Translations under genes and position numbers: made by a program
Assembly: GCA_965207945.1 (NCBI GenBank)
Contig: OZ242303.1
Location: 1,116,001 to 1,180,000, forward strand
DNA: 64,000 nt
Origin: JAAOII01 sp965207945
Lineage (GTDB): Bacteria; Pseudomonadota; Gammaproteobacteria; CBDBNL01; JAAOII01
Reading direction: 5' to 3'
Notes under the pieces: generated by a model
What the model was told of the DNA's origin: nothing
What the model saw: only the letters and a program-made list of their open reading frames with translations
Database searches by the model: none
Shown here: piece after piece, positions 27,368 through 35,731 of the stretch
How the letters are laid out: each line of letters opens with the position of its first letter
How positions within the stretch are numbered: position 1 is the first letter of the stretch

Positions 27368-28459
27368 GTGGCAGGCAGTGGATATATATACTTAAAGAAT
27401 TTTAAGCGACGCAGATTTTTATATGCCCGCTGGATGAAAATAGTCCATTATGAATTCTGGCCCACTGCTCTTTTTTACTTGCCTGGATTTATCTATTATC
27501 TGTTGTTATGCATTCCTCGTAATCGCTTTGGTTTGCTATCAATAGTTAATCCCGGTATGCTCGCCGCAGGGATCTATCAGCCACCCAAAGTTGGCGTCTT
27601 ACAAAAATTGGCACTAAAAAATCCACAATATATTGCCAGGTGCATAACATTAACAAATAAAAGTCCCGATGAAGATTACGTTTTAGCCAAAGAATTCATT
27701 AGTGCTAACAAGTTATCTTTCCCCATAATTCTTAAGCCAGAGGTAGGGCAAAGAGGAGCTGATATTCGCATAATAAAGAACCAACATGAGTTACAGCAGC
27801 AACTCGCTCGCATCCCTAAAGGAGGTATTTACATGCTGCAAGAATATGCCCAAGGAATTGAATATGGCGTTCATTATGTGCGGTTGCCAAAAGAAAAAGA
27901 CGGCACAATATTTTCAATTGGACGTAAGGAATTAATATCACTTAGGGGAGATGGCGTCAAGTCATTAGAGAGATTAATTTTAGAGCATCCTCGCGCTTGC
28001 ATAATGTATAAAGTCCACTTTCGTCAGCATAAAGAAGCACTTGCTACTATCCCCGCTCAGGGTGAACAAATTCAGTTAGTACATATAGGCACTCATTCGC
28101 TTGGCGCAGTATTTGTGGATGCTTGTAAACTTAAAACCAAAGAATTGGAAAAACGGATAGACCAAATTAGCAAAGGATACGAGGGCTTTTATATGGGACG
28201 TTATGATATCATTGCTGCCAGTGAGGAGAAGCTGCAACAGGGCATAAACTTTAAAGTGGTGGAACTTAATTCGGTGATGGGTGAGCCAGCTCACATGTAT
28301 GACCCACATAACTCTTTATGGCGCGGTTATAAAGTGCTTATGCAATATTGCGGTTTAATGGTTAAGGTGGCAACACAAAATATGGATCTTGGCGTCACAC
28401 CAATGAGCTTTGTTAATTTTATTTCCTTATCCCGTCGTTCCTACCGCGAATTAATGTGA
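27368..28459 (+). CDS. ATP-grasp ligase, D-alanine-D-alanine ligase-like
   Basis: A 363-residue ATP-grasp enzyme expected to join a carboxylate to an amine at the cost of ATP. It has a hydrophobic N-terminal segment FWPTALFYLPGFIYYLLLCI near 31-50, VNPGMLAAGIY near 60, the ATP-binding ILKPEVGQRGADI near 119, LQEYAQGIEYGVHYVR near 157 and the metal-site KVVELNSVMGEP near 301. The usual GTG start at 27368 has no ribosome binding site; an ATG at 27434 (MKIVHYEF) is a good alternative. It follows two N-acyltransferases, which suggests a shared pathway that makes an acylated amino-acid or peptide lipid. That is inference from context. Confidence 0.75.
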   Translation: MAGSGYIYLKNFKRRRFLYARWMKIVHYEFWPTALFYLPGFIYYLLLCIPRNRFGLLSIVNPGMLAAGIYQPPKVGVLQKLALKNPQYIARCITLTNKSPDEDYVLAKEFISANKLSFPIILKPEVGQRGADIRIIKNQHELQQQLARIPKGGIYMLQEYAQGIEYGVHYVRLPKEKDGTIFSIGRKELISLRGDGVKSLERLILEHPRACIMYKVHFRQHKEALATIPAQGEQIQLVHIGTHSLGAVFVDACKLKTKELEKRIDQISKGYEGFYMGRYDIIAASEEKLQQGINFKVVELNSVMGEPAHMYDPHNSLWRGYKVLMQYCGLMVKVATQNMDLGVTPMSFVNFISLSRRSYRELM

Positions 28460-28512
28460 TTTTTGATAGGAGAGTAGCATCATGCTGTTATCCTAATATA
28501 CCCATACATATC

Positions 28513-28523
28513 TATACTTTTAT
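28513..28523 (+). promoter_or_regulatory. -10 box of a probably leaderless promoter
   Basis: TATACT at 28513-28518 ends 5 nt before the ATG at 28524, so the mutase transcript would start on the start codon. A 64-bp gap separates the gene from the ATP-grasp gene, enough for its own promoter. Confidence 0.45.
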
Positions 28524-29930
28524 ATGATTAAAGATAATATCCCCAAAGAAATATTCCGTGCCTACGACATAAGAGGCATTGTCGGAAAACAGCTGAACCC
28601 TGAATTGTTAACTTTATTAGGAAGGGCTTACGGCAGCGAAATGAAACAACGCGGGCTACAAAAAATTGCCACCGGTTATGACGGCAGATTATCTAGTCCA
28701 CAACTAAGTAGCGCCCTCATACAAGGGCTAACCGCCAGCGGAATTCAAGTGACAAACATAGGCATGGTCCCCACTCCCTGCTTATATTATGCGGTTAGCG
28801 ACCTAAACTTAGATGGTGGCATAATGATTACTGGCAGCCATAACCCGCCAGATTATAACGGCTGCAAGATGCTAATGGATGGAGATTCAATAGCGCTTGA
28901 GCGGATTCAAGGGTTATATGATGCAATCTGTCAAGGAGATTTTGCTGTAGGAGCGGGAAGCGTCACAGAACTAAATTTTTTACCACGCTACATAGATAAA
29001 CTTATTCAGGGAGTGGAATTAAAAAATAAGTATCACATAATAGTTGATAGCGGTAATGGAGTAACTGGCGGCTGTGCTCCACAAATATTCCGTAAACTCG
29101 GTTGTGAAGTAACTGAGCTATTTTGCGAAATTGACGGCAATTTCCCTAATCACCACCCCGACCCAGGCGACCCCAAAAATCTACAAGATATTCAACAAGA
29201 AGTCCTAAAAAGTAAAGCCGATATTGGCTATGCCTTTGATGGCGATGGCGACAGATTAGGGCTTATATCTAATGAAGGAGAGATTATTTATCCCGATAGA
29301 ATGATGATGCTTTTTGCCGAAGATTTGTTGAGCCGTCATCCAGGCGGCGAGATTATCTTTGATGTTAAATGCTCATCTTTACTAGCGCAAGTTATACAAG
29401 ACAAGGGAGGCAAACCTTTAATGTGGAAGACAGGACATTCTTTAATCAAGAAAAAAATGAAGGAGACAGGGGCTTTGCTGGCGGGTGAAATGAGCGGACA
29501 CATTTTCTTTGCTGAAAATTGGCCACGTAGTGATGATGCCCTGCTTGCTGGCGTTCGTCTGCTTAGCATAATAGATAGAATGCAGCAGGATAGCGCCACA
29601 GTGTTTGCCAATTATCCAAATGCAACCTCCACTCCTGAGATTAACCTCAAAACTAGTGAACAACAAAAGTTTACGGTTATTGATAAATTGCGACAAAGTA
29701 GCACAGAATTTGCCGCCAAAGAAATAATTGAAATTGATGGCTTGCGCGTGGAATATCAAGATGGTTGGGGCTTGGTGCGCGCTTCAAATACTAGTCCAGT
29801 TCTGGTGCTGAGATTTGAGGCACAAGATAAAGATGCCCTCAAACGGATTATGAATATTTTCCATAACATACTCAGCGCAATAGACCCTGACCTTGACCTT
29901 AGTCCGCTTGGTGTAACCCTTTCTGACTGA
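28524..29930 (+). CDS. Phosphomannomutase/phosphoglucomutase (AlgC type)
   Basis: A 468-residue alpha-D-phosphohexomutase that interconverts 6- and 1-phosphates of mannose and glucose, supplying GDP-mannose and UDP-glucose for surface glycans. The start IFRAYDIRGIVG at residues 10-21 is the family N-terminus, the active-site phosphoserine is in TGSHNPPDYNG near 103-113, and the metal-binding loop DGDGDRLG near 240. The sugar-binding GEMSGHIFF near 320 is present. Length matches Pseudomonas AlgC (463). It can serve the glycosyltransferases elsewhere in the window. Confidence 0.93.
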   Translation: MIKDNIPKEIFRAYDIRGIVGKQLNPELLTLLGRAYGSEMKQRGLQKIATGYDGRLSSPQLSSALIQGLTASGIQVTNIGMVPTPCLYYAVSDLNLDGGIMITGSHNPPDYNGCKMLMDGDSIALERIQGLYDAICQGDFAVGAGSVTELNFLPRYIDKLIQGVELKNKYHIIVDSGNGVTGGCAPQIFRKLGCEVTELFCEIDGNFPNHHPDPGDPKNLQDIQQEVLKSKADIGYAFDGDGDRLGLISNEGEIIYPDRMMMLFAEDLLSRHPGGEIIFDVKCSSLLAQVIQDKGGKPLMWKTGHSLIKKKMKETGALLAGEMSGHIFFAENWPRSDDALLAGVRLLSIIDRMQQDSATVFANYPNATSTPEINLKTSEQQKFTVIDKLRQSSTEFAAKEIIEIDGLRVEYQDGWGLVRASNTSPVLVLRFEAQDKDALKRIMNIFHNILSAIDPDLDLSPLGVTLSD

Positions 29931-29969
29931 ACGTGCTTCAACAACTTGCCCCTACCCCCACGCTTATCT

Positions 29970-30002
29970 TTGCCCTTGCCCTTGCCCTTGCCCTTGCCAT
30001 TG
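29970..30002. repeat. 6-bp tandem repeat TTGCCC, five copies, ending on the argB start
   Basis: Five TTGCC(C/A) units run directly into the TTG at 30000. The units are in frame with argB, so each one offers an in-frame TTG start and encodes Leu-Pro if translated. Copy-number change would not shift the frame. Confidence 0.85.
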
Positions 30003-30869
30003 TCTAGCATAACAAACAAAATTATCGTCATTAAATTTGGTGGCAGCATAATGGATAACCAAGATGATTGCCTAAACATTATTCGCCAAACAGTATCATT
30101 AAAAGAAACTGGAGCTCAACCAATCTTAGTTCATGGTGGCGGCAAAAGAATAAATCGCGCACTTGAAGCATCCGCTATTAAACCAATATTTAAGCAAGGG
30201 CTTAGAGTAACCAGTAATGCCGCAATGGATATAATCAGCAGAGTCCTGGGGAAAGAAACCAACGAATATGTGGCAGATTTAGTACGTCAGTGTGGCGGTA
30301 CTCCTATTGCTGGTCAAGAGTCACAGGTATTAAAAAGCGTTCCTTGGGAGACAGAAACAAGCGCTAACGGAGAAATTAGAAAAGAAGGCAATAAGTCAAC
30401 AGAGTCCTTGTCTAAGGAATTACCTCTCGGGCGGGTTGGCAGAGTTGTAAAGGTTGCGCCAATAAAAAGTATAGAAGATAATAAGCAAGGAATCCCCATT
30501 ATAGCCCCAATCGCTCAGGATATAAATAGTGGGCTTGACTATAACATTAACGCAGATTGGGCCGCAAGTGAAATAGCAGCACAGCTAAAAGCCAATAGAT
30601 TAGTTTATGTTACCGACCAAGATGGCATCCTTGATGCAAAGGGTTCAGTAATAGCCGAAATTAATTGCGATGATATCACCAAAATGATTAATGCGGGAAC
30701 TATAAAAGATGGCATGATTCCCAAAGCCCTATCAATGAAATATGCCTTACAAAACGGCGTTCAACAAATAATTGTAATTAACGGCAACAAGTTAAATGCT
30801 ATGAATCAAGCTCTATCAGGGAAAAAGATAGGAACAAGAATAGTATCCTCAACAAAACATCCCGCATAA
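30000..30869 (+). CDS. argB: Acetylglutamate kinase
   Basis: A 289-residue amino-acid kinase that phosphorylates N-acetylglutamate in arginine synthesis. It has VIKFGGSIMDN near residue 9, LVHGGGKRINRAL near 45, NINADWAASEIAAQL near 192 and LVYVTDQDGI near 210. The TTG at 30000 is chosen because it gives the family N-terminus; upstream codons are a Leu-Pro repeat. Between residues 110 and 155 it carries a poorly conserved insertion (around SANGEIRKEGNKSTESLSK) where other ArgB proteins have the short GLSG.DGG loop, so this part is atypical. No other arg genes are adjacent. Confidence 0.9.
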   Translation: MSSITNKIIVIKFGGSIMDNQDDCLNIIRQTVSLKETGAQPILVHGGGKRINRALEASAIKPIFKQGLRVTSNAAMDIISRVLGKETNEYVADLVRQCGGTPIAGQESQVLKSVPWETETSANGEIRKEGNKSTESLSKELPLGRVGRVVKVAPIKSIEDNKQGIPIIAPIAQDINSGLDYNINADWAASEIAAQLKANRLVYVTDQDGILDAKGSVIAEINCDDITKMINAGTIKDGMIPKALSMKYALQNGVQQIIVINGNKLNAMNQALSGKKIGTRIVSSTKHPA

Positions 30870-30882
30870 AATAGCATACTAT

Positions 30883-30901
30883 GTCGCTTATTAACAGCGA
30901 C
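30883..30901. terminator. Possible bidirectional terminator hairpin
   Basis: A perfect 6-bp inverted repeat GTCGCT-TATTAAC-AGCGAC lies in the 31-bp gap between the convergent argB and msrB genes and touches the msrB stop codon. Flanks are AT-rich but there is no long T run, so efficiency is uncertain. Confidence 0.35.
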
Positions 30902-31449
30902 TATTTGCTAATCAATTGTTGATACTTTTTAACTAATTCTGGAGGTTCTTCTCCTTCGGCGACAAAAACCAATGAAGCAGAATTAATACAATAACGCTTC
31001 CCAGTCGGCCGTGGACCATCATCAAATACATGCCCCAAGTGTGAACCACTAGAGCTATCGGTAATTTCTATGCGGGTTTGTAAGAATTTTTTATCAATAT
31101 AATAGTCAACCGCATCTTCATCAATCGGACGCCAAAAACTAGGCCAGCCAGTCCTTGAGTCATACTTATGCTCGGAGCTAAACAGCGGTTGTCCCGTTGC
31201 ACGTGAATAATAAATCCCTTTGCGTTTTTCATTGTTTAGTTTGCCACTAAAGGCATATTCCGTCCCCTTATCCCTTAATACATGATACTCAAAATCAGAA
31301 AGCTGCTTGCGCCATTGCGTCTTAGAGTACTCAATAGGATAGGATTTACCCTCAGTAGCAGCTTCAATTTTTATCTTGTCGTTAGCAGTTGTCATATTAA
31401 ATGTCAGCAATGCCGAACATAGCAAAATTAATGGTAAAAAATTTTTCAT
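30901..31449 (-). CDS. msrB: Periplasmic peptide-methionine (R)-S-oxide reductase
   Basis: A 182-residue MsrB that reduces methionine-R-sulfoxide in oxidised proteins. Residues 1-22 form a Sec signal peptide (LLCSALLTFNMTTA), so it acts outside the cytoplasm. It has the family motifs GTEYAFSGKLN near 62, SRTGWPSFWRPI near 103 (here DSRTGWPSFW), GSHLGHVFDDGPRPTGKRYC with the catalytic cysteine near 155, and INSASL. The two CxxC pairs that bind zinc in many MsrBs are missing (YYSRATGQPLF replaces the first), so it is a zinc-free type. It ends the minus-strand block behind the DUF3108 gene. Confidence 0.92.
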   Translation of the reverse strand: MKNFLPLILLCSALLTFNMTTANDKIKIEAATEGKSYPIEYSKTQWRKQLSDFEYHVLRDKGTEYAFSGKLNNEKRKGIYYSRATGQPLFSSEHKYDSRTGWPSFWRPIDEDAVDYYIDKKFLQTRIEITDSSSGSHLGHVFDDGPRPTGKRYCINSASLVFVAEGEEPPELVKKYQQLISK

Positions 31450-31516
31450 ACATAGTATTATAGCAAAAGTTTATTAAAAATTCTAATAGAAGTTAACCTC
31501 AAGTTTCAAGCAAATA

Positions 31517-32314
31517 TTAATCTATTTGTTTGATGTTCATCACGGTGACTTCTTTGCGGTTGTGTTGTTGCATGCGGGCAATATATTTGCCCTCCTTTGC
31601 CATCCAAACCTTGAATACTCTATCAGGACGATCTTCTTGCTTATGCACCACATAGCATTCAATATCGCCTAATGGAGTATTTATAGTTTCATCATCACCA
31701 AGATAGAATTCTTCCCATTTTTGCTCGTCTGCCATCCATAGTTTCCAGCGAATTTTAGGAAAATTGGCATTATTATTCAATATTTTGTTCAAACCCTCAT
31801 CAGAAGCAGCAGCAAAATTTCTATCCGTAGATGTATCTAATCTGCCGTTCTTTAATTCACCTTGGAATTCACCATGGGCTTTTCTCTGGGTTTCCCATTG
31901 AGTTAAATCATGCTTCAATAATAAGAGAGCAGATAAAGCATCATAGTATGGAGTATGACTCCCATCCAGCTTAATCTTTTTATTGCGTGGAAAACCTAAC
32001 ACTACATTTCTTTGCTTGCGACTTAAGGGAATAACTATATCCTGCTCATCATAACGCAGGGTTAAAACATCCCGTGACTTAAGTACTCGGTTATTTGTCT
32101 GTAATGTAGCCATAAATCTATAGTTACCTTCTTCGTTCTTGCCTTCTAATATATAGGCACCTTCACCCTTATATTTTTGTTTGCCTTTTGTATAGACAAC
32201 ATCATATTTCCAATGAAATGGTTGCATAATAGTAGATAATTTATCTTGCCCGTCCGCTAAGGTTGTAAAAAATAATAAAATACATATAACAAAAGATAAC
32301 GCAAAGTTCTTCAT
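31517..32314 (-). CDS. DUF3108 family exported protein
   Basis: A 265-residue protein with a Sec signal peptide (about residues 1-21, ending TTLADG) and the general layout of DUF3108 proteins: the opening FHWKYDVVYTKGKQKYKGEG, YYDALSALLLL in the middle, and a C-terminal TPLGDIECYVVHK with VWMAKEGKYIARMQ. Members are mainly beta-sheet and periplasmic and of unknown role; some are encoded near purine or envelope genes. Its ATG follows the PAP2 stop with no gap, showing cotranscription and probably translational coupling. Confidence 0.75.
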   Translation of the reverse strand: MKNFALSFVICILLFFTTLADGQDKLSTIMQPFHWKYDVVYTKGKQKYKGEGAYILEGKNEEGNYRFMATLQTNNRVLKSRDVLTLRYDEQDIVIPLSRKQRNVVLGFPRNKKIKLDGSHTPYYDALSALLLLKHDLTQWETQRKAHGEFQGELKNGRLDTSTDRNFAAASDEGLNKILNNNANFPKIRWKLWMADEQKWEEFYLGDDETINTPLGDIECYVVHKQEDRPDRVFKVWMAKEGKYIARMQQHNRKEVTVMNIKQID

Positions 32315-33076
32315 TCAACCGTAAGGTCTGAAATTTTTCAGCAGGTTATAAGCGGCGCAACTCGTAAATATAATTGCTGCACTATTCATTAGAACAGTCA
32401 CATAAGGCAACTTGGGATCATGGAAGAACATCGCGATACAAGCACCTAAAATTAGTACAGATGCTATTATCATAAACGGAGGGGCAATTCTTTTATGACG
32501 CAATAGGGTAATGCTAAGCAAGGCACTAAACCAACCTATGAAAGCACCGGATAAAACATCGGCTGGGAAATGAACTCCAACTGCTATGCGTGAAAAAGCG
32601 CCAGCTGAGGCAATGGCAAGGATGAGTATAATTAGCCATAAGTTTTTTATATTAAAGTAGCGTAAAACAGCCGCCGCCAAAAAAAATACTGTGGCACTAT
32701 GCCCCGAAGGAAAAGAATGATAAGAGAGCGGTTCTCCAATAAGATTTATTGATTCCCCTTCCAAAACATTTAATGGCCTCTGTTGCTCTACAATTCGTTT
32801 AATTAGTTGCACTACAAGCCCCATGCCCATGCCACAATATAGGCATATAGTGGCAAAATAAGGAGACCTAATTGCAAACACAGATAGCAGACCAACTGCA
32901 AAGACGCCATCTCCTAATAGTGTTACATTAGCCCACAAAGCAACTGGCAGCAGCGCTGCGGCTTGATTAAGCTTGATGAATATAAGGGAATTAATTGAGG
33001 TAAAAAATAATAGCGGAATCAACAGAATTATAAATAATAGTAAAGGAAGGAATTCCACCAATCTTATATTCTTCAC
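32315..33076 (-). CDS. PAP2-family membrane phosphatase
   Basis: A 253-residue integral membrane phosphatase of the PAP2 family, which dephosphorylates lipid phosphates such as undecaprenyl pyrophosphate or phosphatidylglycerol phosphate on the periplasmic face. All three catalytic motifs are visible: KRIVEQQRP near residue 88, PSGHSATVFF near 122 and SRIAVGVHFPADVLSG near 164. About six helices are predicted. It starts with GTG at 33076 within a 14-bp tandem repeat; the preceding repeat copy encodes a 5-codon ATG...TGA reading frame whose stop overlaps the GTG. It follows nqrF by 87 nt. The substrate is not evident. Confidence 0.9.
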   Translation of the reverse strand: MKNIRLVEFLPLLLFIILLIPLLFFTSINSLIFIKLNQAAALLPVALWANVTLLGDGVFAVGLLSVFAIRSPYFATICLYCGMGMGLVVQLIKRIVEQQRPLNVLEGESINLIGEPLSYHSFPSGHSATVFFLAAAVLRYFNIKNLWLIILILAIASAGAFSRIAVGVHFPADVLSGAFIGWFSALLSITLLRHKRIAPPFMIIASVLILGACIAMFFHDPKLPYVTVLMNSAAIIFTSCAAYNLLKNFRPYG

Positions 33077-33135
33077 GGGGTATTCTTCATGGGGTATTCC
33101 TCACTGGGTATTCCTCATTGGGTATTTTTCATTAG
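33071..33135. repeat. 14-bp tandem repeat, four and a half copies
   Basis: Units of CTTCATGGGGTATT and variants fill the gap between nqrF and the PAP2 gene and overlap the PAP2 start. Each unit read leftward contains ATGAAGAAT or GTGAAGAAT, so the array multiplies potential start codons in successive frames. Confidence 0.85.
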
Positions 33136-33163
33136 CTGCTTTTTATTGGCAATCCGCCTCTAT

Positions 33164-34387
33164 TTATCCGCCAAAGTCATCAAAAGCTATATTTTCTTTT
33201 TCTACGCCAAGATTATCAAGCATATTAAAGACCGCTTGATTCATCATAGGAGGTCCGCACAAATAATACTCTATATCTTCAGGAGCATGATGATTCTTTA
33301 GATAATTCTCATACACAACCTGATGAATAAAGCCAGTATATCCTTGCCATTTATCTTCTGGCAGAGGGTCGGACATTGCCACATTCCAAGAAAAATTCTT
33401 ATGCGCCTTTGCCAGTCCATCAAATTCATCATCATAGAACAATTCACGTAAACTACGCGCTCCATACCAATAACTTATTTTGCGATTGCTCTTACGCTTC
33501 TTCAATAAATCAAAAATATGAGATCTAAGTGGCGCCATCCCAGCGCCTCCTCCTATATATATCATCTCATTTTCTGTATCCTTGATAAAGAAATCTCCAA
33601 AGGGTCCAAAAACCGTAAACTTGTCGCCTGGCTTTAAGTTAAACACATAAGAAGATACTATCCCTGGTGGATAATCTGTCCCTGGTGGAGGAGTAGAAAT
33701 GCGAACATTAAACTTCAATATGCCCTTCTCCTCAGGGTAATTTGCCATGGAATAAGCGCGAATTACTACATCTGATGATGATGATTTTAATTCCCATAGC
33801 TTAAATTTACCCCAATCTTCACGAAACTCTTCTTCTACAACAATATCTTTGTATTGCATCTCATGTGGGGGAACTTCCATCTGCACAAAACCACCCGCCT
33901 TAAAATCAACTTCCTCGCCAGGCGGAAGTTTCAATACCAATTCTTTTATAAATGTCGCTACGTTATTGTTAGATACAACCTCGCATTCCCACTTGCGAAC
34001 CCCAAACACTTCCTCAGGAATAATAATTTTCATATCCTGTTTTACCGGGGTCTGGCAGGATAAGCGCCATCCCTGTTTCAATTCCGCAAGATTAAAAAAT
34101 CCTCCTTCTATTGGCAGAGCCGAACCACCTCCCGATTCCACTATGCAACTGCATTGACCACAAGTCCCAACACCGCCGCAAGCTGAAGATAAAAAGATAT
34201 TGTTGTTGGCAAGGGTTTGTAGTAATCTAGAACCAGCTGCAGTTACCAAAGAATTAGCTGAATCATGATTAATCTCAATGGAAACATCGCCACTGCTAAC
34301 TAATTGACTCCGCGCGCCAATAATAACAAACACCAAAGCTAGAACTATAGTGGAAAAAAAGATAACTCCTAAGATAACTTCTAACAT
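33164..34387 (-). CDS. nqrF: Na+-translocating NADH:quinone reductase subunit F
   Basis: The 407-residue NADH-oxidising subunit of Na+-NQR. It has one N-terminal membrane helix (residues 3-23) and a [2Fe-2S] domain with cysteines at 70, 76, 79 and 111, the same positions as in Vibrio cholerae NqrF. It also has the FAD-binding RAYSMANYP near 212 and the NADH-binding IYIGGGAGMAPLRSHIF near 276, ending FDDFGG. Electrons enter here and pass to the other subunits. It is the last nqr gene of the cluster, 28 nt after nqrE. Confidence 0.98.
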   Translation of the reverse strand: MLEVILGVIFFSTIVLALVFVIIGARSQLVSSGDVSIEINHDSANSLVTAAGSRLLQTLANNNIFLSSACGGVGTCGQCSCIVESGGGSALPIEGGFFNLAELKQGWRLSCQTPVKQDMKIIIPEEVFGVRKWECEVVSNNNVATFIKELVLKLPPGEEVDFKAGGFVQMEVPPHEMQYKDIVVEEEFREDWGKFKLWELKSSSSDVVIRAYSMANYPEEKGILKFNVRISTPPPGTDYPPGIVSSYVFNLKPGDKFTVFGPFGDFFIKDTENEMIYIGGGAGMAPLRSHIFDLLKKRKSNRKISYWYGARSLRELFYDDEFDGLAKAHKNFSWNVAMSDPLPEDKWQGYTGFIHQVVYENYLKNHHAPEDIEYYLCGPPMMNQAVFNMLDNLGVEKENIAFDDFGG

Positions 34388-34415
34388 CGCAAATTGATTA
34401 TGATAATTATAAAGT

Positions 34416-35027
34416 TTATAGCTGAATGCCAGAAAAAGACATAAAACCTAATGACATTAATCCTACTATCATAAAAGTTATGCCAAGACCGCGCAATCCA
34501 GCAGGAACATCGCTATATTTAAGTTTGTCGCGAATAGCTGCCAGAGCAACAATCGCTAAAGCCCAACCAACACCAGAACCTATGCCATAAACAACGCTTT
34601 CGCCAAAATCATAATCCCTTTCCACCATAAATAAGGTGCCACCAAGTATTGCGCAATTCACGGTGATAAGAGGCAGGTAAATGCCTAAAGCATTATAAAG
34701 AACTGGCACATATTTATCCAAAAACATCTCCAGTATTTGCACTATTGCAGCTATAACACCAATATAGCTCAAGTAGCCAAGGAAACTTAGATTTACATTA
34801 GGGAAACCCATCCAAGCAAGAGCTCCGTCCTGCAACATATATACATAGATAAGGTTATTAACCGGAACCGTGATGGCCTGTACAACCACCACTGCAATGC
34901 CCAACCCAAGAGCCGCAGATATTTTTTTGGATATGGCAATGAAGGTGCACATGCCAAGAAAGAACGCCAATGCGATATTTTCTACAAATACTGCCTTTAG
35001 CAATAAGCTTAAATATTCTTCAAACAT
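34416..35027 (-). CDS. nqrE: Na+-translocating NADH:quinone reductase subunit E
   Basis: A 203-residue membrane subunit with six helices, closely related to NqrD and RnfA. The two half-channel motifs carry the conserved cysteines that ligate iron between NqrD and NqrE: FFLGMCTFIAISKKI near residue 26 and PLITVNCAILGGTLF near 120. Both are intact, so the iron centre should form. It lies 8 nt after nqrD and 28 nt before nqrF. Confidence 0.97.
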   Translation of the reverse strand: MFEEYLSLLLKAVFVENIALAFFLGMCTFIAISKKISAALGLGIAVVVVQAITVPVNNLIYVYMLQDGALAWMGFPNVNLSFLGYLSYIGVIAAIVQILEMFLDKYVPVLYNALGIYLPLITVNCAILGGTLFMVERDYDFGESVVYGIGSGVGWALAIVALAAIRDKLKYSDVPAGLRGLGITFMIVGLMSLGFMSFSGIQL

Positions 35028-35035
35028 ACTATAAG

Positions 35036-35701
35036 CTATGCAGCTGATTTACCGCTATGCGGAGCTATAACAAATTCTTCTTCTTCCACCTGCTCGGTCT
35101 TCCAGCTACGCAACGCCCATATCAAGAATCCTATTATAAAAAATGCGCTTGGAGGCATTAGCATTAATCCATTAGGAAGATACCAGCCACCTTCTTTAAC
35201 CAATGGCAAAATTTGCACATCAAAAAGCGAACCAGAGCCCAATAGTTCCCGCACGACAGCAACTGCAAGCAACAGAATACTATATCCTAACCCATTGCCA
35301 ATGCCATCAACTAAGCTTATTACTGGTGGATTCTGCATAGCAAAACCCTCGGCGCGCGCCATTACTATACAATTAGTGATGATTAAGCCAACGAAAACAG
35401 ATAACTGTTTACTTATCTCATAAGCAAATGCTTTGAGGATTTGGTCCACCACTATAACCAAGGATGCTATGATTGTCATCTGAATAATAATTCTTATGTT
35501 TGTGGGGATATACTGACGGATTAACGAAACAAAAAAATTAGAGAATGCGGTTACAGCAATTACTGCCAGGCACATTACCACAGTAACCCTTAAACTGCCA
35601 GTTACTGCCAAAGCCGAGCATATCCCCAATACTTGAAGTCCAATGGGGTTATTGTTGAATATAGGGTCCAACAAAACATCTTTTGTTTTAAGCTGATTCA
35701 T
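35036..35701 (-). CDS. nqrD: Na+-translocating NADH:quinone reductase subunit D
   Basis: A 221-residue membrane subunit, partner of NqrE. It has the N-terminal DPIFNNNPIGLQVLGICSALAV with one conserved cysteine and FVGLIITNCIVMARAEGFA with the other, near residues 28 and 112. The start ATG follows cfa by 30 nt instead of following nqrC directly as in other bacteria. The order nqrC-cfa-nqrD is the oddity here; the protein itself looks fully functional. Confidence 0.97.
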   Translation of the reverse strand: MNQLKTKDVLLDPIFNNNPIGLQVLGICSALAVTGSLRVTVVMCLAVIAVTAFSNFFVSLIRQYIPTNIRIIIQMTIIASLVIVVDQILKAFAYEISKQLSVFVGLIITNCIVMARAEGFAMQNPPVISLVDGIGNGLGYSILLLAVAVVRELLGSGSLFDVQILPLVKEGGWYLPNGLMLMPPSAFFIIGFLIWALRSWKTEQVEEEEFVIAPHSGKSAA

Positions 35702-35731
35702 AAATTAAAACCTGTTATATATAAATTAATA

